A DNA stretch of 46,781 nucleotides from DASXYU01 sp036502295 (lineage in GTDB: Bacteria; Actinomycetota; Actinomycetes; Mycobacteriales; Jatrophihabitantaceae). The notes beneath the pieces are model-generated. The model did no database searches and was not told the origin of the DNA. It saw nothing but the letters and a program-made list of their open reading frames with translations. The position numbers and the translations under genes were made by a program. The stretch covers positions 1 to 46,781 of the forward strand of contig DASXYU010000039.1 of NCBI GenBank assembly GCA_036502295.1, given 5' to 3'. Positions 8,015-15,370 of the stretch are shown piece by piece (positions within the stretch are counted from its first letter, which is position 1; each line of letters begins with the position of its first letter).

Positions 8015-8984
8015 CATCGATCGTGATCCTGCGGCAGTGGGTCACGAGATCGACGAGACGCTGCGCAGTGTGGGCTTCTTTCAGATCAGTGGGCACGGCG
8101 TTCCTGCGGACGTCGCCGACGCTGCGTGGGAGGCCGCCCGCGCGTTCTTCGATCTGCCGCTGGACGAGAAGCTCACCGTGGAGCGGCAGCCGGGCGACCT
8201 GTACGGCTACTTCCCGATGCTGAGCGAGTCACTGGCGCGCTCTGTCGAGGGGACGGGGGTGGCGGCGCCGGGAGATTTGAAGGAGTCGCTGAACATCGCC
8301 CCGATCACCCGGCCGACACACCCGATGGCGGACGAGACCGAGGCAGCACTCTTCGCCACCAACGCCTGGCCCGCGGCGTTGCCCGGGCTTCGTCCCGCGC
8401 TGGAGGCGTACTTCACCGAGATGGTGCTGCTCTCCGAGCGGCTCATGTCGTTGTTCGCACTGGGACTCGGGCTGCCCCCAGAGTTCTTCGCCGACAAGAT
8501 CGACGTCGGTGCCAGTGCGCTGCGGCTACTGGACTATCCACCTGGGGCGCGTCTTCGCGCGCGGCCGGCGTCGGCGGCGCCTTCGCAGCCCGGGCAACTG
8601 CGGGCCGGAGCGCACACCGACTACGGCACGCTGACGATCCTCCGCCAGGAGCTGGGACGCAGCGGGCTTGAGGTCTTCGACGAGACGAGCGGAGAGTGGC
8701 TCGGCGTTCCGGCGATCGAGGATGCCTACGTCATCAACATCGGCGATCTCATGGCGCGCTGGACCAACGATCGCTGGATGTCCACGCTGCACCGCGTCAC
8801 CGACCCCGATGCCGGAGCCGATGTCTCGCAGCGTCGCCAGAGCATGCCGTTCTTCCACAACGCCAACTACTCACAGCTGGTCGCGTGCCTGCCGACCTGT
8901 ATCGGCGACGGCGCGAAGTACGAGCCGGTGCTCGCCGGGCCGCACCTTGCCGGCAAGACGATGAGGTCGGCCGTCACGATGTAG
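7992..8984 (+). CDS. 2-oxoglutarate/Fe(II) oxygenase, isopenicillin N synthase-like
   Basis: 330 residues from a GTG that sits inside the end of tsaE, preceded by the strong binding site AAAGGGGGAGG. N-terminal DIOX_N features are PIIDIDRDP and VGFFQISGHGVP. The iron-binding facial triad is visible: His208 and Asp210 in GAHTDYGTLTIL and His267 in STLHRVTDP. Arg282-Gln283-Ser284 is the RxS motif that binds the 2-oxoglutarate carboxylate. The sequence therefore predicts an active oxygenase; the substrate is unknown and a true isopenicillin N synthase role is unlikely without NRPS genes nearby. It is odd because it interrupts the tsaE-tsaB order expected from actinobacterial relatives. Confidence 0.85.
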   Translation: MTIIPIIDIDRDPAAVGHEIDETLRSVGFFQISGHGVPADVADAAWEAARAFFDLPLDEKLTVERQPGDLYGYFPMLSESLARSVEGTGVAAPGDLKESLNIAPITRPTHPMADETEAALFATNAWPAALPGLRPALEAYFTEMVLLSERLMSLFALGLGLPPEFFADKIDVGASALRLLDYPPGARLRARPASAAPSQPGQLRAGAHTDYGTLTILRQELGRSGLEVFDETSGEWLGVPAIEDAYVINIGDLMARWTNDRWMSTLHRVTDPDAGADVSQRRQSMPFFHNANYSQLVACLPTCIGDGAKYEPVLAGPHLAGKTMRSAVTM

Positions 8985-8988
8985 TCGT

Positions 8989-8994
8989 TAGGGT
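8989..8994 (+). promoter_or_regulatory. Candidate -10 box for a leaderless tsaB transcript
   Basis: TAGGGT matches the TANNNT -10 pattern of actinobacteria and ends 6 nt before the GTG start of tsaB. At that spacing transcription would begin at or next to the start codon, giving a leaderless mRNA. No clear -35 box or Shine-Dalgarno sequence is visible. The oxygenase stop is only 16 nt upstream of the GTG, so this would be an internal operon promoter. Confidence 0.35.
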
Positions 8995-9000
8995 TGGTGC

Positions 9001-9645
9001 GTGCTCGTCCTCGCCCTCGATACCTCCTCGGCTGCCGTTACGGCGGCGGTCGTGCGGGTATCGCAGGAGCTGGAACTTCTCGCCGAGCGAGTGACGGTGA
9101 ACTCCCGTGGCCACGGCGAGTTACTGGCGCCGGAGATCGCGGCCGTCCTCACCGAGGCTCGCGTGGTGGTCGGCGACCTTGCCGCGATCGTGGTGGGTAC
9201 CGGTCCGGGACCGTTCACCGGGCTGCGGGTCGGCCTCGTTACGGCCGCCGTCCTCGGCGACACTCTCGGCATTCCGACCTATGGCGTCTGTTCACTCGAC
9301 GGCATGGTGCATGAGGACGAGACGTTGCTGGTGGCCTCCGATGCGCGACGCCGTGAGGTCTACTGGGCGCGTTACGTTGCCGGCGAGCGTGTTGCCGGGC
9401 CGGAGGTCGCGTACCCGGCAGAGGTGCCACCGTGGGACGGCCCGATGGCGGGCGCGGGCGCGCGGCTGTACGCAGACGTCCTCGGCGGAGACTTACTCGA
9501 CCGCGATTATCCGAGTGCCCTCGCGCTTGCGCGCGTGGCCGGTGGCCGGGTCCGGCGCAGTGCGCCCTCTGAGGCGCTGACCCCGCTCTACCTGCGCCGC
9601 CCCGATGCAGAGGTTCCGCACGCTCCGAAGCAGGTCACGGTGTGA
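9001..9645 (+). CDS. tsaB: tRNA threonylcarbamoyladenosine biosynthesis protein TsaB
   Basis: 214 residues from GTG. TsaB is the inactive ASKHA-fold partner that dimerises with TsaD to form the t6A synthase core. Family motifs are LVLALDTSSAAVTAAVV at the N-terminus, SRGHGELLAPEI, and VGTGPGPFTGLRVGLVTA around residues 62-80, followed by YGVCSLDGM. Length is normal for the actinobacterial form. It ends in GTGA, shared with the start of rimI. Confidence 0.93.
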   Translation: MLVLALDTSSAAVTAAVVRVSQELELLAERVTVNSRGHGELLAPEIAAVLTEARVVVGDLAAIVVGTGPGPFTGLRVGLVTAAVLGDTLGIPTYGVCSLDGMVHEDETLLVASDARRREVYWARYVAGERVAGPEVAYPAEVPPWDGPMAGAGARLYADVLGGDLLDRDYPSALALARVAGGRVRRSAPSEALTPLYLRRPDAEVPHAPKQVTV

Positions 9646-10151
9646 GCGACCTTCGCATCGAGCCGTTGACGGATGAGCACATCGATCAGCTGATGCCGTA
9701 TGAGCGGGAGATGTTCGGTCCCGAGGCGTGGAGTGCGAGCAGCTATCGCGCCGAGCTCGGTGATCGCGTGCACAAGGCGTTCATTGCGGCGGTTGACGAG
9801 GACGGGGTGCTGCTCGGCTGGGCCGGCGTGGTCGTCAACGGTGACAGCGCCGACATCATGACCGTCGGGACTGTGCCGGCGGACCGGCGCCGCGGCATCG
9901 GCACCGCGCTGGTGCATGCGCTGTTGGACGAGGCGGTGCAGCGCGGCGCGCGCGAGGTGCTGCTCGAGGTGCGGATCGACAACGATGCCGCGCGGGCGCT
10001 CTATGAGCGCGAAGGATTCATGACCGTTGGCCTGCGCCGCGGCTACTACGACCACGGCCGCGTGGACGGCCTCACCATGCACCGTCCTCTTCGTGATCAA
10101 CACAGCGAGTCGGCCCGTCAGGGGCCAGCAGGACGTGTTGATCATGACTGA
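9642..10151 (+). CDS. rimI: Ribosomal protein bS18 N-alanine acetyltransferase (GNAT)
   Basis: 169 residues from GTG, overlapping tsaB by 4 nt. The GNAT fold is clear: acetyl-CoA binding loop RRRGIGTALVHALL, then LLEVRIDNDAARALYEREGFMTVGLRRGYY, which holds the N-x-x-A-x-x-L-Y-x-x-x-G-F motif. RimI acetylates the N-terminus of ribosomal protein bS18 in Escherichia coli; in actinobacteria it travels with tsaB and tsaD. The normal domain ends near LTMHRPL. The last 18 or so residues (DQHSESARQGPAGRVDHD) are encoded by a palindromic dispersed repeat and are probably an acquired tail. Confidence 0.9.
   Translation: MSDLRIEPLTDEHIDQLMPYEREMFGPEAWSASSYRAELGDRVHKAFIAAVDEDGVLLGWAGVVVNGDSADIMTVGTVPADRRRGIGTALVHALLDEAVQRGAREVLLEVRIDNDAARALYEREGFMTVGLRRGYYDHGRVDGLTMHRPLRDQHSESARQGPAGRVDHD
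10094..10147. repeat. Palindromic repeat spanning the rimI end and tsaD start
   Basis: The left arm TGATCAACAC (10094-10103) and right arm GTGTTGATCATGA (from 10135) form an inverted repeat with a 31-nt loop. Its arms share TGATCAACA and TGTTGATCATGA with the palindrome at 37675-37736, so both belong to one dispersed family. Here the element encodes the RimI C-terminal tail and supplies the tsaD ATG (10144) within its right arm. Confidence 0.7.
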
Positions 10152-11172
10152 GGCTCTGGTGCTGGGGATCGAGACGTCGTGCGACGAGACGGGTGTGGGC
10201 ATCGTCCGCGGGACGACGCTGCTCGCCGACGCGGTGGCGACCAGTGTCGAGGAGCACGCGCGCTTCGGCGGGGTTGTCCCGGAGGTCGCCAGTCGTGCGC
10301 ATCTTGAGGCGATGGTGCCGACGATCCGTCGTGCCCTCGATACCGCCGGTGTGCGCGCGAGTGACCTCGACGGCATCGCGGTCACAGCCGGCCCGGGGCT
10401 CGCCGGTGCGCTGCTCGTAGGCGTCGCCGCTGCGAAGGCATTGGCACTGGCGCTCGACACGCCGCTCTACGGCGTCAACCACCTCAGCAGCCACGTCGCT
10501 GTGGATCTGCTCGACCACGGCCCGCTTGACGAACCGGCGATCGCGATGCTCGTCAGTGGCGGTCACTCCAGCCTGCTGCTGGTGCCGCGCGTCGGCGGCC
10601 AGGAACTCACCGAACTCGGCGCCACGGTCGACGACGCGGCGGGGGAGGCCTTCGACAAGGTCGCGCGGCTGCTCGGCCTGCCGTTCCCCGGCGGCCCGCA
10701 CATCGACCGGGTGGCGAAGGACGGCGACCCGAACGCGATCGCCTTCCCGCGTGCGATGAAGGATGACGGCTTCAAGTTCTCCTTCGCCGGAGTGAAGACT
10801 GCGGTGGCTCGGTGGGTCGAAGCGAAACAACGAGCCGGCGAGGACGTGCCCATCGCTGACGTCGCGGCATCGTTCCAGGAGGCGGTGGTGGACATCCTCA
10901 CTGCGAAGGCGGTGCGGGCTGCGAAGGAGAACGGCGTCGGCTACATGATCATCGGCGGGGGAGTGGCGGCGAACTCTCGGCTGCGCGCGCTCGCCGAGGA
11001 GCGCTGCGAGAAGGCGGGCGTTCGACTGCGGGTTCCACGCCCCGGACTCTGCACCGACAACGGCGCGATGGTCGCCGCGCTCGGCGCCCAGCTCGTCGCC
11101 GCAGGCGCTACGCCGTCCTCGCTCGAGCTTCCCGCCGATTCGAGCCTGCCGATCACCGAGGTACTCGTATGA
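10144..11172 (+). CDS. tsaD: tRNA N6-adenosine threonylcarbamoyltransferase
   Basis: 342 residues. TsaD transfers the threonylcarbamoyl group to A37 of tRNA, with TsaB and TsaE. The sequence shows LVLGIETSCDETGVGIV at the N-terminus, FGGVVPEVASRAHLE, the metal-binding H113-x3-H117 in VNHLSSHVAVD, VSGGHSSLLL and GAAGEAFDK-like DDAAGEAFDKVARLLG. The C-terminal half contains GGGVAANSRLR and PGLCTDNGAMVA. The ATG at 10144 overlaps the end of rimI by 8 nt; an in-frame GTG at 10135 is an alternative that adds three residues. Its stop overlaps the next gene by 4 nt. Confidence 0.95.
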   Translation: MTEALVLGIETSCDETGVGIVRGTTLLADAVATSVEEHARFGGVVPEVASRAHLEAMVPTIRRALDTAGVRASDLDGIAVTAGPGLAGALLVGVAAAKALALALDTPLYGVNHLSSHVAVDLLDHGPLDEPAIAMLVSGGHSSLLLVPRVGGQELTELGATVDDAAGEAFDKVARLLGLPFPGGPHIDRVAKDGDPNAIAFPRAMKDDGFKFSFAGVKTAVARWVEAKQRAGEDVPIADVAASFQEAVVDILTAKAVRAAKENGVGYMIIGGGVAANSRLRALAEERCEKAGVRLRVPRPGLCTDNGAMVAALGAQLVAAGATPSSLELPADSSLPITEVLV

Positions 11173-11441
11173 GCGACCACTCGGTGGTTGAGGAGCCGCA
11201 GAGCGGCGTCTCGAAGCCACCACCGGTGTTGATGTGGGAGGTGCGCGTCGCCGAAGGACGTCTCGAGGACCTCATCGCCTACGCGAAACAGCACGCCGAT
11301 CCCTCCGCGGAGATCTACGCAGCGCACGACCCGGACCGCCTCGTCCTCATCGACCCGAGTGGCCTCGGCCTGCCCGACGTGCCGGGTGACCTCGTGGCCC
11401 GTCCCGCTCACGCGTGGCCGTTCGGCAAGATCGCCCGCTAG
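11169..11441 (+). CDS. Small conserved-looking protein of unknown function
   Basis: 90 residues, ATG overlapping the tsaD stop (ATGA). I do not recognise a named family. The core MWEVRVAEGRLEDLIAYAKQHADPSAEIYAAHDPDRLVLID reads like a single alpha/beta ferredoxin-like unit: a strand, a helix and two strands. It ends with PAHAWPFGKIAR. There is no signal peptide or membrane segment. Residues 5-18 (SVVEEPQSGVSKPP) are encoded by a dispersed palindromic repeat, so the original start may have been the region just before VLMWEV. Its tight coupling to tsaD suggests co-expression but not a defined role. Confidence 0.65.
   Translation: MSDHSVVEEPQSGVSKPPPVLMWEVRVAEGRLEDLIAYAKQHADPSAEIYAAHDPDRLVLIDPSGLGLPDVPGDLVARPAHAWPFGKIAR
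11183..11221. repeat. Dispersed palindrome inside a coding region
   Basis: A 39-bp imperfect palindrome: GGTGGTTGAG at the left end, a GC-rich middle, and GTCTCGAAGCCACC at the right end. The reverse complement of 15294-15326 and of 39414-39454 align with it along most of the length, and 17023-17047 is a shorter relative. It lies in frame in the small gene after tsaD without breaking it. Confidence 0.7.
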
Positions 11442-11446
11442 GACTG

Positions 11447-11475
11447 CAACCGATTCGAGCCGTCGCGCTGTCTAC
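11447..11475 (+). promoter_or_regulatory. Candidate ECF-type promoter of the first sigma gene
   Basis: CAACC (11447-11451) is followed after exactly 18 nt by GTCTAC (11470-11475), and the ATG lies 23 nt after the start of the second box. The second sigma gene has CAACC, 18 nt, GTAGAC and again 23 nt to its ATG. An AAC-containing -35 box and a GT-rich -10 box are typical of ECF sigma promoters, so autoregulation is likely. Confidence 0.5.
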
Positions 11476-11492
11476 TTGTCGTGGAGGCAGTG

Positions 11493-11981
11493 ATGACGGA
11501 GGGCAGGGAGTTCACGGCGTTCGTTCGTGCGAACACGTCTGCACTGCTGCGAACCGCCTACCTGCTCACCGGCTCAGCCGGAGCGGCTGAGGAACTCGTC
11601 CAGGACACCCTGAGCCGCCTCTATCCGAAGTGGTCGAAAGTGGAGGCGGCCGACGCGCCGCTGGCCTATGTGCGGCGCTCGCTGGCGAACAACTTCGTCA
11701 ACTCGCGCCGCAGGATGTCGAGTCACGAGCTCGTCGTCGAGTTCCTCCCCGAACGTGCGGATGGCATCGATGCGAACGGTGCGCTCGACGACCGGGACGA
11801 GATCTGGCGGCTGCTCGTGACGCTCACCGAACGGCAACGGGCTGCGATCGTCCTGCGTTACTTCCACGACCTTCCGGACGAGGAGATCGCGGAGTCGCTC
11901 GGCTGTCGTGTCGGCACTGTCCGCAGCGCCATCAGCCGCGGGCTCGCCGCGCTGCGCTCCGCCGAGGAGGCGAGACGATGA
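11493..11981 (+). CDS. ECF RNA polymerase sigma factor, SigE-like
   Basis: 162 residues. Region 2 is FTAFVRANTSALLRTAYLLTG and AEELVQDTLSRLYPKW, which bind core polymerase and the -10 element. Region 4 has LVTLTERQRAAIVLRYFHDL, EEIAESLGCRVGTVRSAISRGLAAL, the helix-turn-helix that reads the -35 element. ATG 11493 is chosen because GGAGG (11483-11487) is 5 nt upstream; GTG 11481 and 11490 overlap or crowd that site. The gene ends in ATGA shared with a membrane protein that probably controls it. No SnoaL or other C-terminal extension is present. Confidence 0.9.
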   Translation: MTEGREFTAFVRANTSALLRTAYLLTGSAGAAEELVQDTLSRLYPKWSKVEAADAPLAYVRRSLANNFVNSRRRMSSHELVVEFLPERADGIDANGALDDRDEIWRLLVTLTERQRAAIVLRYFHDLPDEEIAESLGCRVGTVRSAISRGLAALRSAEEARR

Positions 11982-14845
11982 CCATCGAAGACCAGCTACG
12001 GCAAAGCCTGCGGGTGCATGCCGATGAGGCTCCCGACGGGCGTGCTCTTGCCGATCGGCTCCTCGCACGCAACGACGCGACGCTCGTACGTCCTCGCCGG
12101 CGACACGACTGGAGGACGTGGGGACTTCCGCTGCTCTCGGCTGCGGCCGTCGGCGCCGTGGTTGCGGGAATTGTCGTGGTGAACGACAACCACCACCAAG
12201 CGGCGCCGCAGTTGCCCGGGAACTCGACTGCGGTGAATCCCTCGCCAACGAACTCCGGCCCGGGAACCGCGCTCGGATTCGGTGCCTTCGGGGTCACGAT
12301 GCTCGACGCGAGGGAAGGCTGGGCGCTCGGTCACCGTGTCTGTGGCGCGGTCCCATGCCCTCCGCTGCCTGATCATGCCTCTGCCGAAGATGCCGCGGTC
12401 GTCCTGCACACCACGGACGGCGGCGCGCATTGGGCCGAACTCTCCTCGGTGGCCAACGCTGAGCTCGCGGGCAGCGACAAGTGCGGCGCGAAGCAACCCT
12501 GCGTCTCGGGGGTTCTCTTCGTCGACTCCGAGAACGGCTACATCTATGGCGCCAACGCCAGCTACGTGACTCAGGACGGCGGCGAGTCTTGGCAATCCGA
12601 GGGGCCAGCGGATGTCTATGCGATGGCCACTGCGAAAGGTGTCGCCTACCGCGCCCTAGCGAGTCCCGCCGGCTGTAATCCCCCTGGTTGCTCGTATTTG
12701 CTCCAACGCAAGATGTACGGCTCGACGACCTGGACCTCGGCTTACTCGAAGGCGATCAGCGCCAGCGGCAGCATGAGTTCCGGACTCCAGCTCGTTGCGT
12801 CAGGCCTCGATGTCTACGCGATGGTCTACGGCCACGCCGCGGGCGGATCGCAGACAGCCGAATCCACGCTCGTCGCCTCGCATGACATCGGCGCGACCTG
12901 GAACGTCCTCAATGATCCATGCATGCCTGTCCTCCAGCGACCTGGCTTGTCCGAGATCGACAGCACAGCAATGAGCGTCGCGGCGGACGGAACGCTTGCT
13001 GTGGCGTGTTCTCCGCGGCAGCAGGGCACCAACACTCGTGGCTTCGTCGAAACCTCTACCGATCACGGCGAGACGTTCCAGGGCGTGAGCGGCGACTGGT
13101 TCGGCAGCGCTCCGATCGTCAACGTCGACGCCGCGAGCGCGACGGACGTCTGTGCCACTACGGAGAAGGCCGTCCTCTGCACGCACGGCGATCTGAAGTC
13201 ATGGACGAAGACATCGACCACGAACGTGCTGCGCTTCACTTCGGCAACGGATGGTTACGGGCTCGCCATCGCCTCGGACGGCACGAACGTCACCTCCACG
13301 TTCTGGACGACCCACGACGCCGGAATCACTTGGCAGAGCAGCGATCTTGTCCCGCAGCAGGCCTCGCCCATACCGAGTTCCTCCCCGGCTCCGACTGACT
13401 CCTCTGAGCCGGTCGACCACTCCGTCGCCGATCTGAGCTTCGTCGGCACGGACGACGTCTGGGCACTGACGCAGGACGGCATCGACCACTCGCTCGACGG
13501 TGGAAAGACCTGGACATACGCAAGCGTGCGAGCCGACGGCGTCTCGCAGATTCGGTTCGCGACCGATGACATCGGCTACGCCTTCGGCAGCGGGCTCTTC
13601 ATGACAACCAACGGCGGCAAGACCTGGACGATGCCGATCAAAGATGACGTCGAAGATGTCGAGACGCTCGACGGCACCGTCATCGTCCTTACGAATCCCT
13701 TACAGCAGTTGAAGATCCAGGTTGCGGCGATCGGCAGTTCCGACTTCAAAACGGTGACTCTGCCGAACGGCGCAGGCTCCTTCTACGGAGCGACGCTCGT
13801 CCGCACGAGGCACCTCTCCGTCCTCAAACTGGGCTATCACCCTGCTGGATCCATACAGGCGACGCCGATGTTCATCTCGACCGACGGCGGATACACCTGG
13901 ACCGAGCGGGATGACCCCTGTGGCAGTTATGGGAATTCGAAGGGAAGCAAGATCAATACCGGCGCGGGCTGGGAGGTCACCACAGGGGCTGATGGATCGA
14001 TCAGCTTGCTCTGCGAGCTTCGACCCGTCGGTGACAAGAGTGAGCAACAGCGTGTGGCGACGTCGACGGATGGCGGAAAGACGTTCACGTACTCGGTGAC
14101 GACCGACGTCACCAACTCCGGCCGTAACAATCTCGTCACACCCGATGCGCATACCTACTTGGTGTCGGACGGGCAGGGGTTGCTGCGAAGTACTGATGCG
14201 GGTGCCACGTGGAACCGCGTTCTCTCGCGCTACGTGAGCAACGGCCCCTCACTGCGGTGCGGCTTCGAGACGTCGACGGTCGGACGCTGCACCGATGAGT
14301 CGACGATTTGGACGACCCGCGATGCCGGCGCCTCATGGACGTCGCAGCCCTTCGTCGGCGCGGCAGCGCCAGCGCCTCACATATCGGTGCTCTCGACTCC
14401 GAGCCCACCGATCACACAGTCGATGTCCTCTGAGTGCGGCGACATGCTCTCCATCCAGCCACAGCCGGAGGGCGACGCCCTTGGTCACGGTGGCCGCAAG
14501 ATCATCTTCACCAACACTGGCGAGATCTACTGCAACGTCTCCGGCTATCCAATGGTTGGCTATGTGAACCCGCAAACCGTCGCGAAGCAGACGCTCAGCG
14601 GCTACCTCGGCGGCATCATGAAGAGCGTCACCCCGCAGGAGTTCGAACTCGCGCCCGGCGATCAGGTCTCGGTGGTCGTCGAGTGGGCGAACAACCCGTC
14701 GCGGGCCTGCCCGGACCCTGGAACCAAGGATTCGATGTTCATCACCGTTCCCGGTGGGTCCAAGCACACTCTCGGCGGTCCGATCGGCACCTGCCTGCTG
14801 GAGGTGCACCCGTTCGTCGCCGGGACCACCGGCTCGGACTCCTGA
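11978..14845 (+). CDS. Membrane-anchored Asp-box repeat protein with C-terminal DUF4232
   Basis: 955 residues, start overlapping the sigma stop by 4 nt. Layout: a cytoplasmic N-terminus of about 48 residues (MTIEDQLRQSLRVHADEAPD onward, basic before the membrane), one transmembrane helix around 50-70 (GLPLLSAAAVGAVVAGIVVV), a Pro/Ser/Thr-rich linker, then about eleven Asp-box (BNR-like) motifs between roughly residues 145 and 790, such as TTDGGAHW, TQDGGESW, SLDGGKTW, STDGGYTW and TRDAGASW. These indicate an extracytoplasmic beta-propeller-like region. The last about 135 residues match DUF4232 (SECGDMLSIQ to GTCLLEVHPF). No sialidase catalytic residues can be assigned. Gene coupling suggests it acts as the regulator or sensor of the sigma factor, but no zinc anti-sigma motif (HxxxCxxC) is present. 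Confidence 0.8.
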   Translation: MTIEDQLRQSLRVHADEAPDGRALADRLLARNDATLVRPRRRHDWRTWGLPLLSAAAVGAVVAGIVVVNDNHHQAAPQLPGNSTAVNPSPTNSGPGTALGFGAFGVTMLDAREGWALGHRVCGAVPCPPLPDHASAEDAAVVLHTTDGGAHWAELSSVANAELAGSDKCGAKQPCVSGVLFVDSENGYIYGANASYVTQDGGESWQSEGPADVYAMATAKGVAYRALASPAGCNPPGCSYLLQRKMYGSTTWTSAYSKAISASGSMSSGLQLVASGLDVYAMVYGHAAGGSQTAESTLVASHDIGATWNVLNDPCMPVLQRPGLSEIDSTAMSVAADGTLAVACSPRQQGTNTRGFVETSTDHGETFQGVSGDWFGSAPIVNVDAASATDVCATTEKAVLCTHGDLKSWTKTSTTNVLRFTSATDGYGLAIASDGTNVTSTFWTTHDAGITWQSSDLVPQQASPIPSSSPAPTDSSEPVDHSVADLSFVGTDDVWALTQDGIDHSLDGGKTWTYASVRADGVSQIRFATDDIGYAFGSGLFMTTNGGKTWTMPIKDDVEDVETLDGTVIVLTNPLQQLKIQVAAIGSSDFKTVTLPNGAGSFYGATLVRTRHLSVLKLGYHPAGSIQATPMFISTDGGYTWTERDDPCGSYGNSKGSKINTGAGWEVTTGADGSISLLCELRPVGDKSEQQRVATSTDGGKTFTYSVTTDVTNSGRNNLVTPDAHTYLVSDGQGLLRSTDAGATWNRVLSRYVSNGPSLRCGFETSTVGRCTDESTIWTTRDAGASWTSQPFVGAAAPAPHISVLSTPSPPITQSMSSECGDMLSIQPQPEGDALGHGGRKIIFTNTGEIYCNVSGYPMVGYVNPQTVAKQTLSGYLGGIMKSVTPQEFELAPGDQVSVVVEWANNPSRACPDPGTKDSMFITVPGGSKHTLGGPIGTCLLEVHPFVAGTTGSDS

Positions 14846-14853
14846 CCCATCGT

Positions 14854-14887
14854 TTGGCAGTTGGCACTCAGGTCAGTAGAGTGCCAA
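14854..14887 (+). promoter_or_regulatory. groES promoter overlapped by a CIRCE (HrcA) operator
   Basis: TTGGCACTC (14861-14869), nine bases, GAGTGCCAA (14879-14887): a perfect inverted repeat with the CIRCE 9-9-9 layout. It overlaps a promoter with -35 TTGGCA (14854-14859), a 17-nt spacer and -10 TAGAGT (14877-14882). HrcA bound here would block RNA polymerase until heat or unfolded protein titrates GroEL. hrcA is not in the window. Confidence 0.9.
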
Positions 14888-14960
14888 CCAGGACGGCTTG
14901 ACCACCCGCGACGGCAGCCGTCCTTGCCTTAGCAGAGATAGACCAATAGGGAGATCCACC

Positions 14961-15266
14961 GTGACTGCCACCAAGGTCAGCATCCGCCCGCTCGAGGACC
15001 GCATCGTCGTCCAGGCAAGCGAGGCCGAGACCACCACCGCGTCGGGAATCGTCATCCCCGACACCGCCAAGGAGAAGCCGCAGGAGGGCACCGTCCTCGC
15101 TGTGGGCCCCGGTCGCATTGACGACAAGGGCAACCGTGTTCCGCTCGACATCGCTGTGGGCGACAAGGTCCTCTACAGCAAGTACGGCGGCACCGAGGTC
15201 AAGTACAGCGGCGAGGAGTACCTCGTGCTCTCCGCCCGCGACGTCCTGGCCGTCATCGAGAAGTAA
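14961..15266 (+). CDS. groES: Co-chaperonin GroES
   Basis: 101 residues from GTG, with AGGGAGA upstream. GroES caps the GroEL ring. SIRPLEDRIVVQ, the mobile loop region AETTTASGIVIPDTAKEKPQEG, and VLAVGPGRIDDKGNRVPLDI are family signatures, followed by GDKVLYSKYGGTEVKYSGEEYLVLSARDVLAVIEK-type ending typical of actinobacterial GroES. It is the only groES in the window and presumably serves both GroELs. Heat regulation follows from the CIRCE operator about 75 nt upstream of the start. Confidence 0.97.
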   Translation: MTATKVSIRPLEDRIVVQASEAETTTASGIVIPDTAKEKPQEGTVLAVGPGRIDDKGNRVPLDIAVGDKVLYSKYGGTEVKYSGEEYLVLSARDVLAVIEK

Positions 15267-15276
15267 GCCAAACGCG

Positions 15277-15342
15277 CTGCGCCCCACCGCCGGGGTCTTG
15301 AGACGCCCTTGGGCTCCTCAACCACCGGGGAGTGGGGCGCAG
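15277..15342. repeat. Long hairpin between groES and groEL1 enclosing a dispersed repeat
   Basis: CTGCGCCCCAC (15277-15287) pairs perfectly with GTGGGGCGCAG (15332-15342). The loop contains a reverse-oriented copy (15294-15326) of the palindrome also seen at 11183-11221, with its own inner TTGAG/CTCAA pairing. No T-run follows, so it looks like an RNA-processing or attenuation site rather than a complete intrinsic terminator. Confidence 0.7.
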
Positions 15343-15370
15343 TCGGTTTGCGCTCAATTAGGAGAAAAAT

